Source: Microbacterium maritypicum MF109
Lineage (GTDB): Bacteria; Actinomycetota; Actinomycetes; Actinomycetales; Microbacteriaceae
DNA: 64,000 nt
Assembly: GCF_000455825.1 (NCBI RefSeq)
Contig: NZ_ATAO01000124.1
Span: forward strand, 31,981-95,980
Direction: 5' to 3'
The notes beneath the pieces were generated by a model. It saw nothing but the letters and a program-made list of their open reading frames with translations, had not been told where the DNA came from and did no database searches. This document shows, in pieces, positions 1-8,818 of the stretch. The position numbers were made by a program, and so were the translations under genes. Position 1 is the first letter of the stretch. Every line of letters begins with the position of its first letter.

Positions 1-2635
1 CCTTGGCACGCTTGTCGGCGAGCATCTGGACCGCAACCTCGAAGGTGATGTCGTCGACGGTCTGACCGCGCGGGATCGTCACGTTCGTCTCGCCATCGGT
101 CACATACGCGCCGAAACGGCCGTCGCGGATGCGGATCGGCTTCCCGCTGACAGGGTCGGCCTCGAATTCGGCGAGCGCGCTGGAGGCCCTGCGGCCTGCG
201 CCGTACTTCGGCTGCGCGTAGATCTCGAGTGCCTGTTCGAGCGTCACGTCGAAGATCTGCGACTCGGACTCGAGCGAACGCGAGTCGGTGCCCTTCTTCA
301 GGTACGGCCCGAACCTGCCGTTCTGCGCCGTGATCTCGTCGCCGGATTCCGGGTCGACGCCCACGACGCGGGGAAGGCTGAGCAGCTTCAGCGCGGTGTC
401 GAGATCGATCTCGTCGACCGACATCGAGCGGAAGAGCGAGGCGGTGCGGGGCTTCGGGGCAGCCTCTTTCTTCGCACCGCGCTTCGGCTTCGGAGCCTCG
501 ACGACCTCGCCCGTGGTCTCGTCGACCGCCGCGTCTTCCGACACGGGGTCGTTCTCCTGCACGTACGGCCCGAACCGGCCGTCCTTCACCACGATGATCT
601 TGCCGTTCTCGGGGTTCTCCCCCAGCACGCGGTCGCCGGCGACGGGAGCGTCGATGAGCTCCTGAGCCTTCTCAGCGGTCAGCTCGTCGGGTGCGAGGTC
701 TTCCGGCACGTTGACGATGCGCGGCTTGGCCTCGGGGTTCGCGGGGTCGGCCACTTCGAGATACGGGCCGTACTTGCCGAAGCGAAGCGTGGCCGTGTCG
801 GTGATGCGCGTGGAGTTCAGTGCACGAGCGTCGATCTCACCGAGGTTGTCGACGACCTGGCGCAGACCCACGTGGTTGTCGGATCCGAAGTAGAAGGACT
901 TGAGCCACTCGACCCGGTTCTGCTCGCCGCGGGCGATCGTGTCGAGGTCGTCTTCGAGCGCAGCCGTGAAGTCGTAGTCGACGAGTTCGGCGAAGTGCTC
1001 TTCGAGCAGGCGCACGACACTGAACGCGAGCCAGGTCGGCACGAGGGCCTGCCCACGTTTGACCGCGTACCCACGATCGAGGATCGTCTCGGGGATCGAG
1101 GCGAACGTCGAGGGGCGACCGATGCCCTTCTCCTCGAGCACCTTCACGAGCGAAGCCTCGGTGTATCGCGGCTTCGGGGTGGTGCGGTGCCCCTTGGCCT
1201 CCGCATCCGACACCGCGAGCTGATCGCCGACCGCGACAGCGGGGAGCGACTGGTTCTCCGCGGCGTCCGCGTCGCCGCGCTTCTCATCGCGACCCTCTTC
1301 GTACGCCTCCAGGAAGCCCTTGAAGGTGTACACGGTCCCGGAGGCCGTGAACTCGGCCTTCTTGCCCGCGGCGTCGACGGCGATCGTGACCGTGGTGGTC
1401 TCGTACTTGGCATCGGCCATCTGGCTGGCGACGGTGCGCTTCCAGATGAGGTCGTAGAGGCGCTGCTCGTCGCGATCGAGTTCCGACGACAGCGAGGCCG
1501 GCGTGCGGAAGTTGTCACCGGACGGACGGATGGCCTCGTGGGCCTCCTGTGCGTTCTTGCTCTTGGACTTGTACACCCGCGGCTTCAGCGGCACCGCGGC
1601 GTCGCCGTAGAGGGCCACCGCCTGGCTCCGCGCCGCCTGCACCGCCTGGGTGCTCAGCGACGTGGAGTCGGTACGCATATAGGTGATGTAGCCCTTCTCG
1701 TACAGGCGCTGGGCGACACCCATCGCCTGCTTCGCGCCCATCGAGAGCTTGCGCCCGGCTTCCTGCTGCATCGTGGATGTCGTGAAGGGAGCGTAGGGGC
1801 TGCGGGTGCCGGGCTTCGCCTCGACCTTGGTGACGGTGCCGGCGCCCACGGCGTCGACGGCCTTCGCCAGGGCAGACGCTGCGGCCTCATCGAGGATGAC
1901 GACGGCCTTCTTGAGCTTGCCGTCGTCATCGAAGTCGCTACCGCGAGCGAGCTGGCCACCGTCGACGCGCACCAGACGGATCTTGAACGAGGTGCCGGTC
2001 GCGGCAGCCGCCGCATCGACGTCCCAGTACTCGGCGGAGGTGAACGCCATGCGCTCGCGCTCCCGGTCGACGATCAGGCGGGTCGCAGCGGACTGCACGC
2101 GTCCGGCCGAGATGCCTGTCTTCACCTTGTACCAGAGCACGGGCGAGACGTCCCAGCCGTACAGACGGTCGAGGATGCGTCGGGTCTCCTGTGCATCGAC
2201 GAGGTCGTGGTCGAGTTCGCGTGTGTTGCCGACTGCGGCCTGGATCGCATCCTTGGTGATCTCGTGGAACACCATCCGCTTCACGGGCACCTTGGGCTTG
2301 AGGGTCTCGAGCAGATGCCAGGCGATCGCCTCGCCCTCGCGGTCCTCATCAGTGGCGAGCAGGAGTTCGTCGGCGCTTTTCAGCGCGCGCTTGAGTTCGG
2401 CGACCGTCTTGGTCTTCCGATCGGAGACGACGTAGTACGGGTCGAATCCATTGTCGATGTCGATGGAGTACTTCCCGTAGGCCTGCTTGTCCGCAGCCGG
2501 GATGTCCTTCTTGTCAGCGAGGTCGCGGATGTGGCCGACGGAGCTGAGCACCTCGTAGCCGTCGCCGAGGTATCCCTGAATAGACCGCATCTTCGTCGGG
2601 GACTCGACGATGACGAGCTTCTTGCCTTCAGCCAA
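1..2635 (-). CDS. topA: DNA topoisomerase I, type IA (3' end beyond window)
   Basis: Relaxes negatively supercoiled DNA by a transient 5'-phosphotyrosine break. The N-terminus carries the TOPRIM start LVIVESPTK and the acidic TDEDREGE motif. The active-site Tyr lies in GYITYMRTDS, near residue 320. The C-terminal half has several FGPY repeats typical of actinobacterial TopA. The gene runs off the left edge, so the C-terminus is missing. I chose the TTG at 2635 (reading MAEGKKLV) because AAAGGA sits 7 bases upstream and the conserved domain begins at once. It lies next to the Tad-like genes, the same arrangement as topA and Rv3654c-Rv3660c in mycobacteria. Confidence 0.96.
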   Translation of the reverse strand, partial: MAEGKKLVIVESPTKMRSIQGYLGDGYEVLSSVGHIRDLADKKDIPAADKQAYGKYSIDIDNGFDPYYVVSDRKTKTVAELKRALKSADELLLATDEDREGEAIAWHLLETLKPKVPVKRMVFHEITKDAIQAAVGNTRELDHDLVDAQETRRILDRLYGWDVSPVLWYKVKTGISAGRVQSAATRLIVDRERERMAFTSAEYWDVDAAAAATGTSFKIRLVRVDGGQLARGSDFDDDGKLKKAVVILDEAAASALAKAVDAVGAGTVTKVEAKPGTRSPYAPFTTSTMQQEAGRKLSMGAKQAMGVAQRLYEKGYITYMRTDSTSLSTQAVQAARSQAVALYGDAAVPLKPRVYKSKSKNAQEAHEAIRPSGDNFRTPASLSSELDRDEQRLYDLIWKRTVASQMADAKYETTTVTIAVDAAGKKAEFTASGTVYTFKGFLEAYEEGRDEKRGDADAAENQSLPAVAVGDQLAVSDAEAKGHRTTPKPRYTEASLVKVLEEKGIGRPSTFASIPETILDRGYAVKRGQALVPTWLAFSVVRLLEEHFAELVDYDFTAALEDDLDTIARGEQNRVEWLKSFYFGSDNHVGLRQVVDNLGEIDARALNSTRITDTATLRFGKYGPYLEVADPANPEAKPRIVNVPEDLAPDELTAEKAQELIDAPVAGDRVLGENPENGKIIVVKDGRFGPYVQENDPVSEDAAVDETTGEVVEAPKPKRGAKKEAAPKPRTASLFRSMSVDEIDLDTALKLLSLPRVVGVDPESGDEITAQNGRFGPYLKKGTDSRSLESESQIFDVTLEQALEIYAQPKYGAGRRASSALAEFEADPVSGKPIRIRDGRFGAYVTDGETNVTIPRGQTVDDITFEVAVQMLADKRAK

Positions 2636-2715
2636 GGGTGCGTCCTTTCTTCGAAGCACACCATACACACCACTGTGCGGGGTCGTTCACAGTGAGCGAG
2701 GTCGCGCTGCCGTCG

Positions 2716-3042
2716 CTATCCCTCGGGTGGCCCGGCACGGGCTCGGGAGACGGCTGCGAGTCCAGCGTACGCCGCCTGCACCTCCACGGTCGCCACGAAG
2801 CCCCTGAGGACACAGCCGGTGAGCACGGCATCCGACGCCCGCGCGACCCTCGCTCCGAGTTCACAGGGCTGCTCGTCGGTCGGCACGGCACCGCTCGCGG
2901 CGTCCGCGACGGCGAGCGCCGCGGCATCAGCGGCACCCGCCGCCCGCTGTGCTGTCACCGCAGCCCCGCCGACAGCGGCGAGGCCGAGGGACAGCGTCGC
3001 CGCGACGGCGAGAACTCCCGCCGCGAGCGCCGAACCTGCCAT
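2716..3042 (-). CDS. TadE/TadG-like pseudopilin-associated membrane protein (Rv3654c type)
   Basis: A 108-residue protein with one hydrophobic N-terminal segment (AAGVLAVAATLSLGLAAVGG) followed by a small Ala-rich extracytoplasmic part with two Cys. This matches the small TadE-like proteins of the actinobacterial helicase/secretion neighbourhood. The ATG at 3042 shares one base with the stop of the preceding TadE gene (TGATG). A TTG at 3066 is an alternative start. It is the last gene of the Tad-like operon and lies just downstream of the topA start. Its exact role is unknown; by location it is probably a minor pseudopilin. Confidence 0.75.
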   Translation of the reverse strand: MAGSALAAGVLAVAATLSLGLAAVGGAAVTAQRAAGAADAAALAVADAASGAVPTDEQPCELGARVARASDAVLTGCVLRGFVATVEVQAAYAGLAAVSRARAGPPEG

Positions 3043-3437
3043 CAGAGTCCCCCGTCGAGCGCGCAACTCCTGGCACGAAGAGGCAGACGGAGCACCGATC
3101 CGACGGAAACGTCGAGCGACGCGCTGACGCAGACGAGGTCGCCCGAGAGCGAGGATGTCATCCCCGCTCCCGGGACTGCGGACTGCACCACGCGTTTCGC
3201 AGTGCCCTGTTCTTCGCCGCGTCCGAGCAGGCGCGCCGCGTCGGCAGAGGCATCCTGCAGCGCCACCTGGCGGGATGCCGTGCCGAGAGCTCCCGCGCCG
3301 AGCAGGAACACCAGCACCACCGCGGGAAGAGCGAGGGCCAACTCCGCCGAGACGGATCCGCGGTCGCCCGCGTGTCGCGGCGCCGGCGACACCTCGCCGA
3401 CGCCACGGGCGTTCCGGGATCGTCTCGTGATCTTCAT
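3042..3437 (-). CDS. tadE: TadE-family minor pseudopilin
   Basis: A 131-residue protein with a basic N-terminus, then DRGSVSAELALALPAVVLVF. This is the TadE pattern of a Gly, a +5 Glu and a long hydrophobic helix, the kind processed by a TadV/CpaA-type prepilin peptidase. The start at 3437 shares one base with the stop of the upstream Flp-like gene, and its own stop shares one base with the next gene. That implies strict translational coupling through this operon. No prepilin peptidase gene is present in the window. Confidence 0.82.
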   Translation of the reverse strand: MKITRRSRNARGVGEVSPAPRHAGDRGSVSAELALALPAVVLVFLLGAGALGTASRQVALQDASADAARLLGRGEEQGTAKRVVQSAVPGAGMTSSLSGDLVCVSASLDVSVGSVLRLPLRARSCALDGGL

Positions 3438-3634
3438 CACGACACCGTCAGCGCCCGGCGCACGAGATCGGTGAGAATGCCACGCACTTCGTCCGATCGC
3501 ATGATGACGACGAGGAGTCCTGCGAAAGCCACAGCAGCCATCGTCGTGATCGCGTACTCGGCCGTGGCGGCTCCGGTGTCGTCGCCGAACAACGCCTCGG
3601 CGCGCCGTCGATCCAGCAGGGGAATGTTCTTCAT
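3437..3634 (-). CDS. DUF4244 Flp-pilin-like protein
   Basis: A 65-residue protein. The motif DDTGAATAEYAITTMAAVAF resembles Flp prepilin cleavage sites, with a Gly before the processed helix and Glu-Tyr at +5/+6, followed by a single hydrophobic helix. It corresponds to Rv3656c-type proteins and is the best candidate for the major pilin subunit. The ATG at 3634 has AAGGAA 5 bases upstream and is preferred to a start at 3694, which would add an unconserved tail. A gap of about 56 bases separates it from the F-domain gene. Confidence 0.85.
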   Translation of the reverse strand: MKNIPLLDRRRAEALFGDDTGAATAEYAITTMAAVAFAGLLVVIMRSDEVRGILTDLVRRALTVS

Positions 3635-3690
3635 CTGTTCCTTCTTTCTGTGGGATGCAGGGCATCGGGGCGTACGGGTGTTCGGGAACG

Positions 3691-4587
3691 TCACAGCGGC
3701 ATCGGCGCGGATACGAGGACGCTGAGCAGGAGCGGCGCCACACCGAGAAGGAGGAAAGCCGGCAGCGTGCAGACCCCGAGCGGGAACAACAGGCGTGTCG
3801 AGAGCTTCGCGGCACGGAGCCGCCCCTGCACTCTGGCGGCGTGTCGGTCCTGGGCCGCGGATGCCCTGAGCAGCTCGACTGCCGGCACCCCCGCGGCGCG
3901 AGAGAGCTCGAGCACGGAGCGAACGCGTTCATCGCCGGTCTCCGAGGGGGACGCCTGCGAGACCAGCTGATGCGCACGATCGATCGAGGCCCCGCCCGAC
4001 AGTGCGACCGCGACGAGCTCTGCGTGCATCCCGGGGGTGCCGGGCGCCGGTCGTGCCCGCCGCAGCAGGCGCGTCGTCCACAGATGCGCCGCGGCGACGA
4101 GGAGCAGGCCGACGGTGACGCAGGCGGCGCCGAGCACGTTCCCGAAGATCACTCCGATGGTGTCGAACCCGAGTGCGAACCCGAGGAGCACCCCGGCGAA
4201 CGGCATCCACAGCAGCAGCCGTGCGGTTCCTGCGGGTTCGGCGAGTGCGATGCGCACATCGTCAGCCGCGGCCTCGGAGTCTCGCAGCGTCTCCGCGATC
4301 ATGCGGAGAACCTCGGCGAGCGGCGCCCCCACCGTCGTCGCGATCTCCCAGGCGGCGGCCAGATCGATCCATGCCCCGCCCTCAGCCTCGATGGCCTCGA
4401 GAAGCGGCACGCCACGATCGAGGCGGTCGACGACAGCCCGCGCCTGCGGATCATCGGCCTCGGCCAGGTGGCGCCACGCGATGACCGGCGCAGCCCCCGC
4501 CTGCAGCAGCACGGCCAGCGTCTGCACCGAGGTCGCGGCATCCGTCGCGCCGGCCGACCCTCGTCGCCCCACACGGCCCCACCGCAT
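3691..4587 (-). CDS. Type II secretion system F-domain protein (TadB/TadC-like)
   Basis: A membrane platform protein of about 298 residues. It has an N-terminal cytoplasmic helical segment, then hydrophobic segments around residues 130-150 (LLLWMPFAGVLLGFALGF) and 165-190, a second cytoplasmic helical block and a C-terminal membrane helix. The two helical blocks suggest one TadBC-like protein doing the work of the separate Rv3658c and Rv3657c genes. The ATG at 4587 shares one base with the tadA stop; GTG at 4593 is an alternative. It should anchor the TadA ATPase at the inner membrane. Confidence 0.85.
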   Translation of the reverse strand: MRWGRVGRRGSAGATDAATSVQTLAVLLQAGAAPVIAWRHLAEADDPQARAVVDRLDRGVPLLEAIEAEGGAWIDLAAAWEIATTVGAPLAEVLRMIAETLRDSEAAADDVRIALAEPAGTARLLLWMPFAGVLLGFALGFDTIGVIFGNVLGAACVTVGLLLVAAAHLWTTRLLRRARPAPGTPGMHAELVAVALSGGASIDRAHQLVSQASPSETGDERVRSVLELSRAAGVPAVELLRASAAQDRHAARVQGRLRAAKLSTRLLFPLGVCTLPAFLLLGVAPLLLSVLVSAPMPL

Positions 4588-5594
4588 CACCACGGCTGCA
4601 CTTCCTCGATATCGAGACGATCCCCGACGATCACGAGACGCCCCGCCTGCCGGATGCGACGGGTGCCCCCGGGGGCGCGGTCGAGGTGGAGGACGATCGT
4701 GAACGCGCTGACCGCCTGCCGCGCGAGAGCGATCGCGTCCATCCCGGCGAGGGCGCCGAGGGCTTCGAGCCGCGCGGGGACGTCGCGGAGCCCGCTCGCG
4801 TGCAGAGTGCCCGCACCCCCGTCGTGACCGGTGTTGAGGGCGGTGAGCAGCTCCCGGACCTCTTCACCGCGGCACTCCCCGACCACCAGCCGATCGGGAC
4901 GCATCCGCAACGACTCGCGCACCAGTCGCGCCAGAGAGATGCCGCCCGCGCCCTCGAGGTTCGACTGCCGCGCTTCGAGGGCGACGTGATGCGGGTGACG
5001 CGGACGCAGCTCGGCGACGTCTTCGATCGTGACGATGCGCTCCGTCGACGACACCTCCGACAGCAGCGCCGACAGCAGCGTCGTCTTGCCCGTTCCGGTT
5101 CCCCCGGTGATGAGGATGTTCGCCCGCTCGGCCACCAGCCCGAGCAGCCAGGCATGCTGGCGCGCATCGAAGGCACCGAGAGCGGCGAGCGCGTCGAGAT
5201 CCGCGACACGTACGCGGGGAATGCGTATCGAGAGGGCGGTTCCGGTGGTCGATACCGGTGCGAGGACCGCATGAACCCGGACGCCGGAATCGAGACGGAC
5301 GTCGACGCAGGGCGCCTGGTCGTCGATATGGCGTCCCCCGAGACCGACCAGTGCGACGGCGAGGTCGCGGACCTCCCGCTCCGAAGCCCTCCACCCCGGT
5401 GCGGGCTCTGCTCCACTCCCGCGGTCGACGAACAGCCCGCTCGCCCCGTTCACGAACACATCGGTGACGGCATCGTCGAGGTGGGTGAGAAGCGGCCCGA
5501 ACGCCGGATCCAGGCGACGGGTCTCGGGCGGGGCTTCCCCTTCGGGCGCAGCCGAACGAACTCCCCTGGGCTGGATGACGAAGGAATCAGGCAT
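4587..5594 (-). CDS. tadA: TadA/CpaF family secretion ATPase
   Basis: A hexameric ATPase that powers Flp-type pilus or pseudopilus assembly. Visible motifs are Walker A (ITGGTGTGKTTLL), an acidic Walker-B-like VTIEDVAELR, the ALEARQSNLEG segment and the late HDGGAGTLHASG His box. The protein has 335 residues from the ATG at 5594 (MPDSFVIQP). No clear Shine-Dalgarno site precedes that ATG, and a GTG at 5672 is possible. The CpaE/TadZ-like gene (ssd) that commonly precedes tadA in actinobacteria is absent; the next gene upstream is the divergent acs. Confidence 0.93.
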   Translation of the reverse strand: MPDSFVIQPRGVRSAAPEGEAPPETRRLDPAFGPLLTHLDDAVTDVFVNGASGLFVDRGSGAEPAPGWRASEREVRDLAVALVGLGGRHIDDQAPCVDVRLDSGVRVHAVLAPVSTTGTALSIRIPRVRVADLDALAALGAFDARQHAWLLGLVAERANILITGGTGTGKTTLLSALLSEVSSTERIVTIEDVAELRPRHPHHVALEARQSNLEGAGGISLARLVRESLRMRPDRLVVGECRGEEVRELLTALNTGHDGGAGTLHASGLRDVPARLEALGALAGMDAIALARQAVSAFTIVLHLDRAPGGTRRIRQAGRLVIVGDRLDIEEVQPW

Positions 5595-5720
5595 GGACGC
5601 GACGCTATGCGCGGCCGTCGTGTGGGAAAGGCGTGAGGCGCGGGTCGGCTCAGCGCCTGTGAATAAGACCACTCATCCGCCCACGGTGCAGGCGACGCCT
5701 CCGGCGGAACCCGGCACGGC

Positions 5721-5734
5721 AGGGAGCGCTCCCA
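5721..5734. promoter_or_regulatory. LacI/CebR-like palindromic operator upstream of acs
   Basis: The 14-mer agggagcgctccca contains the perfect palindrome GGGAGCGCTCCC. Its reverse complement is identical to the 14-mer at 60148-60161 beside the LacI gene. It strongly resembles the CebR operator consensus TGGGAGCGCTCCCA of Streptomyces. It lies in the tadA-acs divergent region, about 260 bases upstream of acs. Regulation of acs or tadA by a LacI-family protein is inferred. Confidence 0.55.
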
Positions 5735-5740
5735 AAGGAA

Positions 5741-5777
5741 TGGGCGGCATCTCACGGGGGGAATGAGATGCCGCCCA
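5741..5777. promoter_or_regulatory. 14-bp perfect inverted repeat (hairpin) in the tadA-acs intergenic region
   Basis: Arms tgggcggcatctca (5741-5754) and tgagatgccgccca (5764-5777) are perfectly complementary, with a 9-base loop. No T-run follows on either strand, so it does not look like an ordinary terminator. It could be a leader hairpin or a protein-binding site. The rest of 5595-5995 holds the operator at 5721 and a candidate promoter; I see no convincing small gene there. Confidence 0.6.
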
Positions 5778-5871
5778 CGACGAACCACGATTGGGGGAAT
5801 CGGGCACGCCAAGGCCGGAATGAGAATTCGGCTGTCGTCGAGTGTACGCAAGGCGACCGTCCTGACAAAAC

Positions 5872-5899
5872 CGGCCGCACTACCGACTTTCGGCAGTAT
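5872..5899 (+). promoter_or_regulatory. Candidate acs promoter
   Basis: CTGACA at 5872-5877 and CAGTAT at 5894-5899 are separated by 16 bases and lie about 100 bases upstream of the acs start. The -35 is close to TTGACA; the -10 is weak. This is a pattern call only. Confidence 0.35.
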
Positions 5900-5995
5900 G
5901 CGACAGGAGGCCGCGGAGATAGATTCGCCATGACCTGGTCGCCACCCCCACGACCATGCTCGTAAGACCCGTATGCCGCAAAGGAGCGCCTGCCG

Positions 5996-7963
<1,968 letters not shown>

Positions 7964-7983
7964 AGCCACCCGGACGAGACAGA

Positions 7984-8015
7984 AAACGCGCCTCCCCCGA
8001 CGGGGAGGCGCGTTT
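7984..8015. terminator. Bidirectional intrinsic terminator between acs and ridA
   Basis: Arms aaacgcgcctcccc (7984-7997) and ggggaggcgcgttt (8002-8015) form a 14-bp perfect stem with a 4-base loop. The stem ends in A/T on both sides, which suits the convergent genes. Confidence 0.85.
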
Positions 8016-8049
8016 CTGGTTCACCGGCGGCTGGATGCCGCGCCGGGTG

Positions 8050-8508
8050 TCAGGCCAGCAGGAAGGCGACCTCGACCTCGACCGGGCTGCCGAGCGGAAG
8101 CTCGGCGACGCCGACGGCCGCGCGGGCGTGACGCCCGGCATCGCCGAAGATCTCACCGAGTACCTCGCTCGAGCCGTTGATGACGCCGGGCTGACCGGTG
8201 AAGCCCTCCGCCGAGGCGACGAAGCCGCCGACGCGGAGCACACCGACGATGCGATCGATCCCGCCGGCCGCATCCGCTGCCGCGGCGAGGGCGTTGAGCG
8301 CGCAGGTGCGAGCGTAGGACTTGGCGTCCTCGGCGGAGACCTCGCCGCCGACCTTGCCGACGGCCGGAAGCGCACCGTCGACGAACGGAAGCTGCCCGGA
8401 GGTGTAGACGAGACCGCCGTGCACGACCGCCGGGACGTAGGCGGCGACCGGGGCAGCGACGGCCGGGAGCTCGATGCCGAGTTCGGCAAGACGGGCGGAG
8501 ACGCTCAT
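8050..8508 (-). CDS. RidA family protein
   Basis: A 152-residue member of the RidA/YjgF superfamily, whose archetype hydrolyses reactive enamine/imine intermediates made by PLP enzymes. Family features seen are YVPAVVHGGLVYTSGQLPF, CALNALAAAADAAGG, and the C-terminal block around ARAAVGVAELPLGSPVEVE. The canonical Arg of the RidA substrate site (usually within R.A..V..LP) is not evident, so it may belong to a non-deaminase RidA subgroup. The ATG at 8508 overlaps the upstream stop by 4 bases, so the two genes are coupled. Confidence 0.9.
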   Translation of the reverse strand: MSVSARLAELGIELPAVAAPVAAYVPAVVHGGLVYTSGQLPFVDGALPAVGKVGGEVSAEDAKSYARTCALNALAAAADAAGGIDRIVGVLRVGGFVASAEGFTGQPGVINGSSEVLGEIFGDAGRHARAAVGVAELPLGSPVEVEVAFLLA

Positions 8509-8729
8509 GCCTGGCCTCCCTCGAACTGACGGGCGGCCTGTTCTGCGGCTGCGAGACCGGCGTTCGTCGACGCGTCCGACGTCACGGGGCGCTTCAAGTA
8601 GGCGACGAGCCCGCCCTCGGGGCCCTGCACGACCTGGACGAGCTCCCAGCCCTGCTTGCCCCAGTTGTTGAGGATGGCTGCGGTGTTGTGGATCAGCAGC
8701 GGCGTGGTGAGGTACTCCCACGTGGTCAT
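8505..8729 (-). CDS. Small DUF4177-like protein
   Basis: A 74-residue protein with WEYLTTPLLIHN near the start and NNWGKQGWELVQVV, the W-E-Y...GWELV pattern of the DUF4177 fold. Function unknown. AGGAG precedes the ATG by 5 bases. Its stop overlaps the RidA start (ATGA), and it is divergent from the penicillin-binding protein gene, whose start is 89 bases away. Confidence 0.8.
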   Translation of the reverse strand: MTTWEYLTTPLLIHNTAAILNNWGKQGWELVQVVQGPEGGLVAYLKRPVTSDASTNAGLAAAEQAARQFEGGQA

Positions 8730-8818
8730 GGCACTCCTGTCGATCGGGGCACGACACCCGAAATCCGGGGCGGGCTCGTCAAAGGCGGTATTCAGGGAAC
8801 TCCCCTACGATCAAGCGT

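Noticed and set aside
872..2695. A 607-residue plus-strand open frame opposite topA
   Set aside because: It is the shadow of the high-GC topA coding strand; composition is Arg/Gly/Val-rich with no recognisable domain, and topA is certain.
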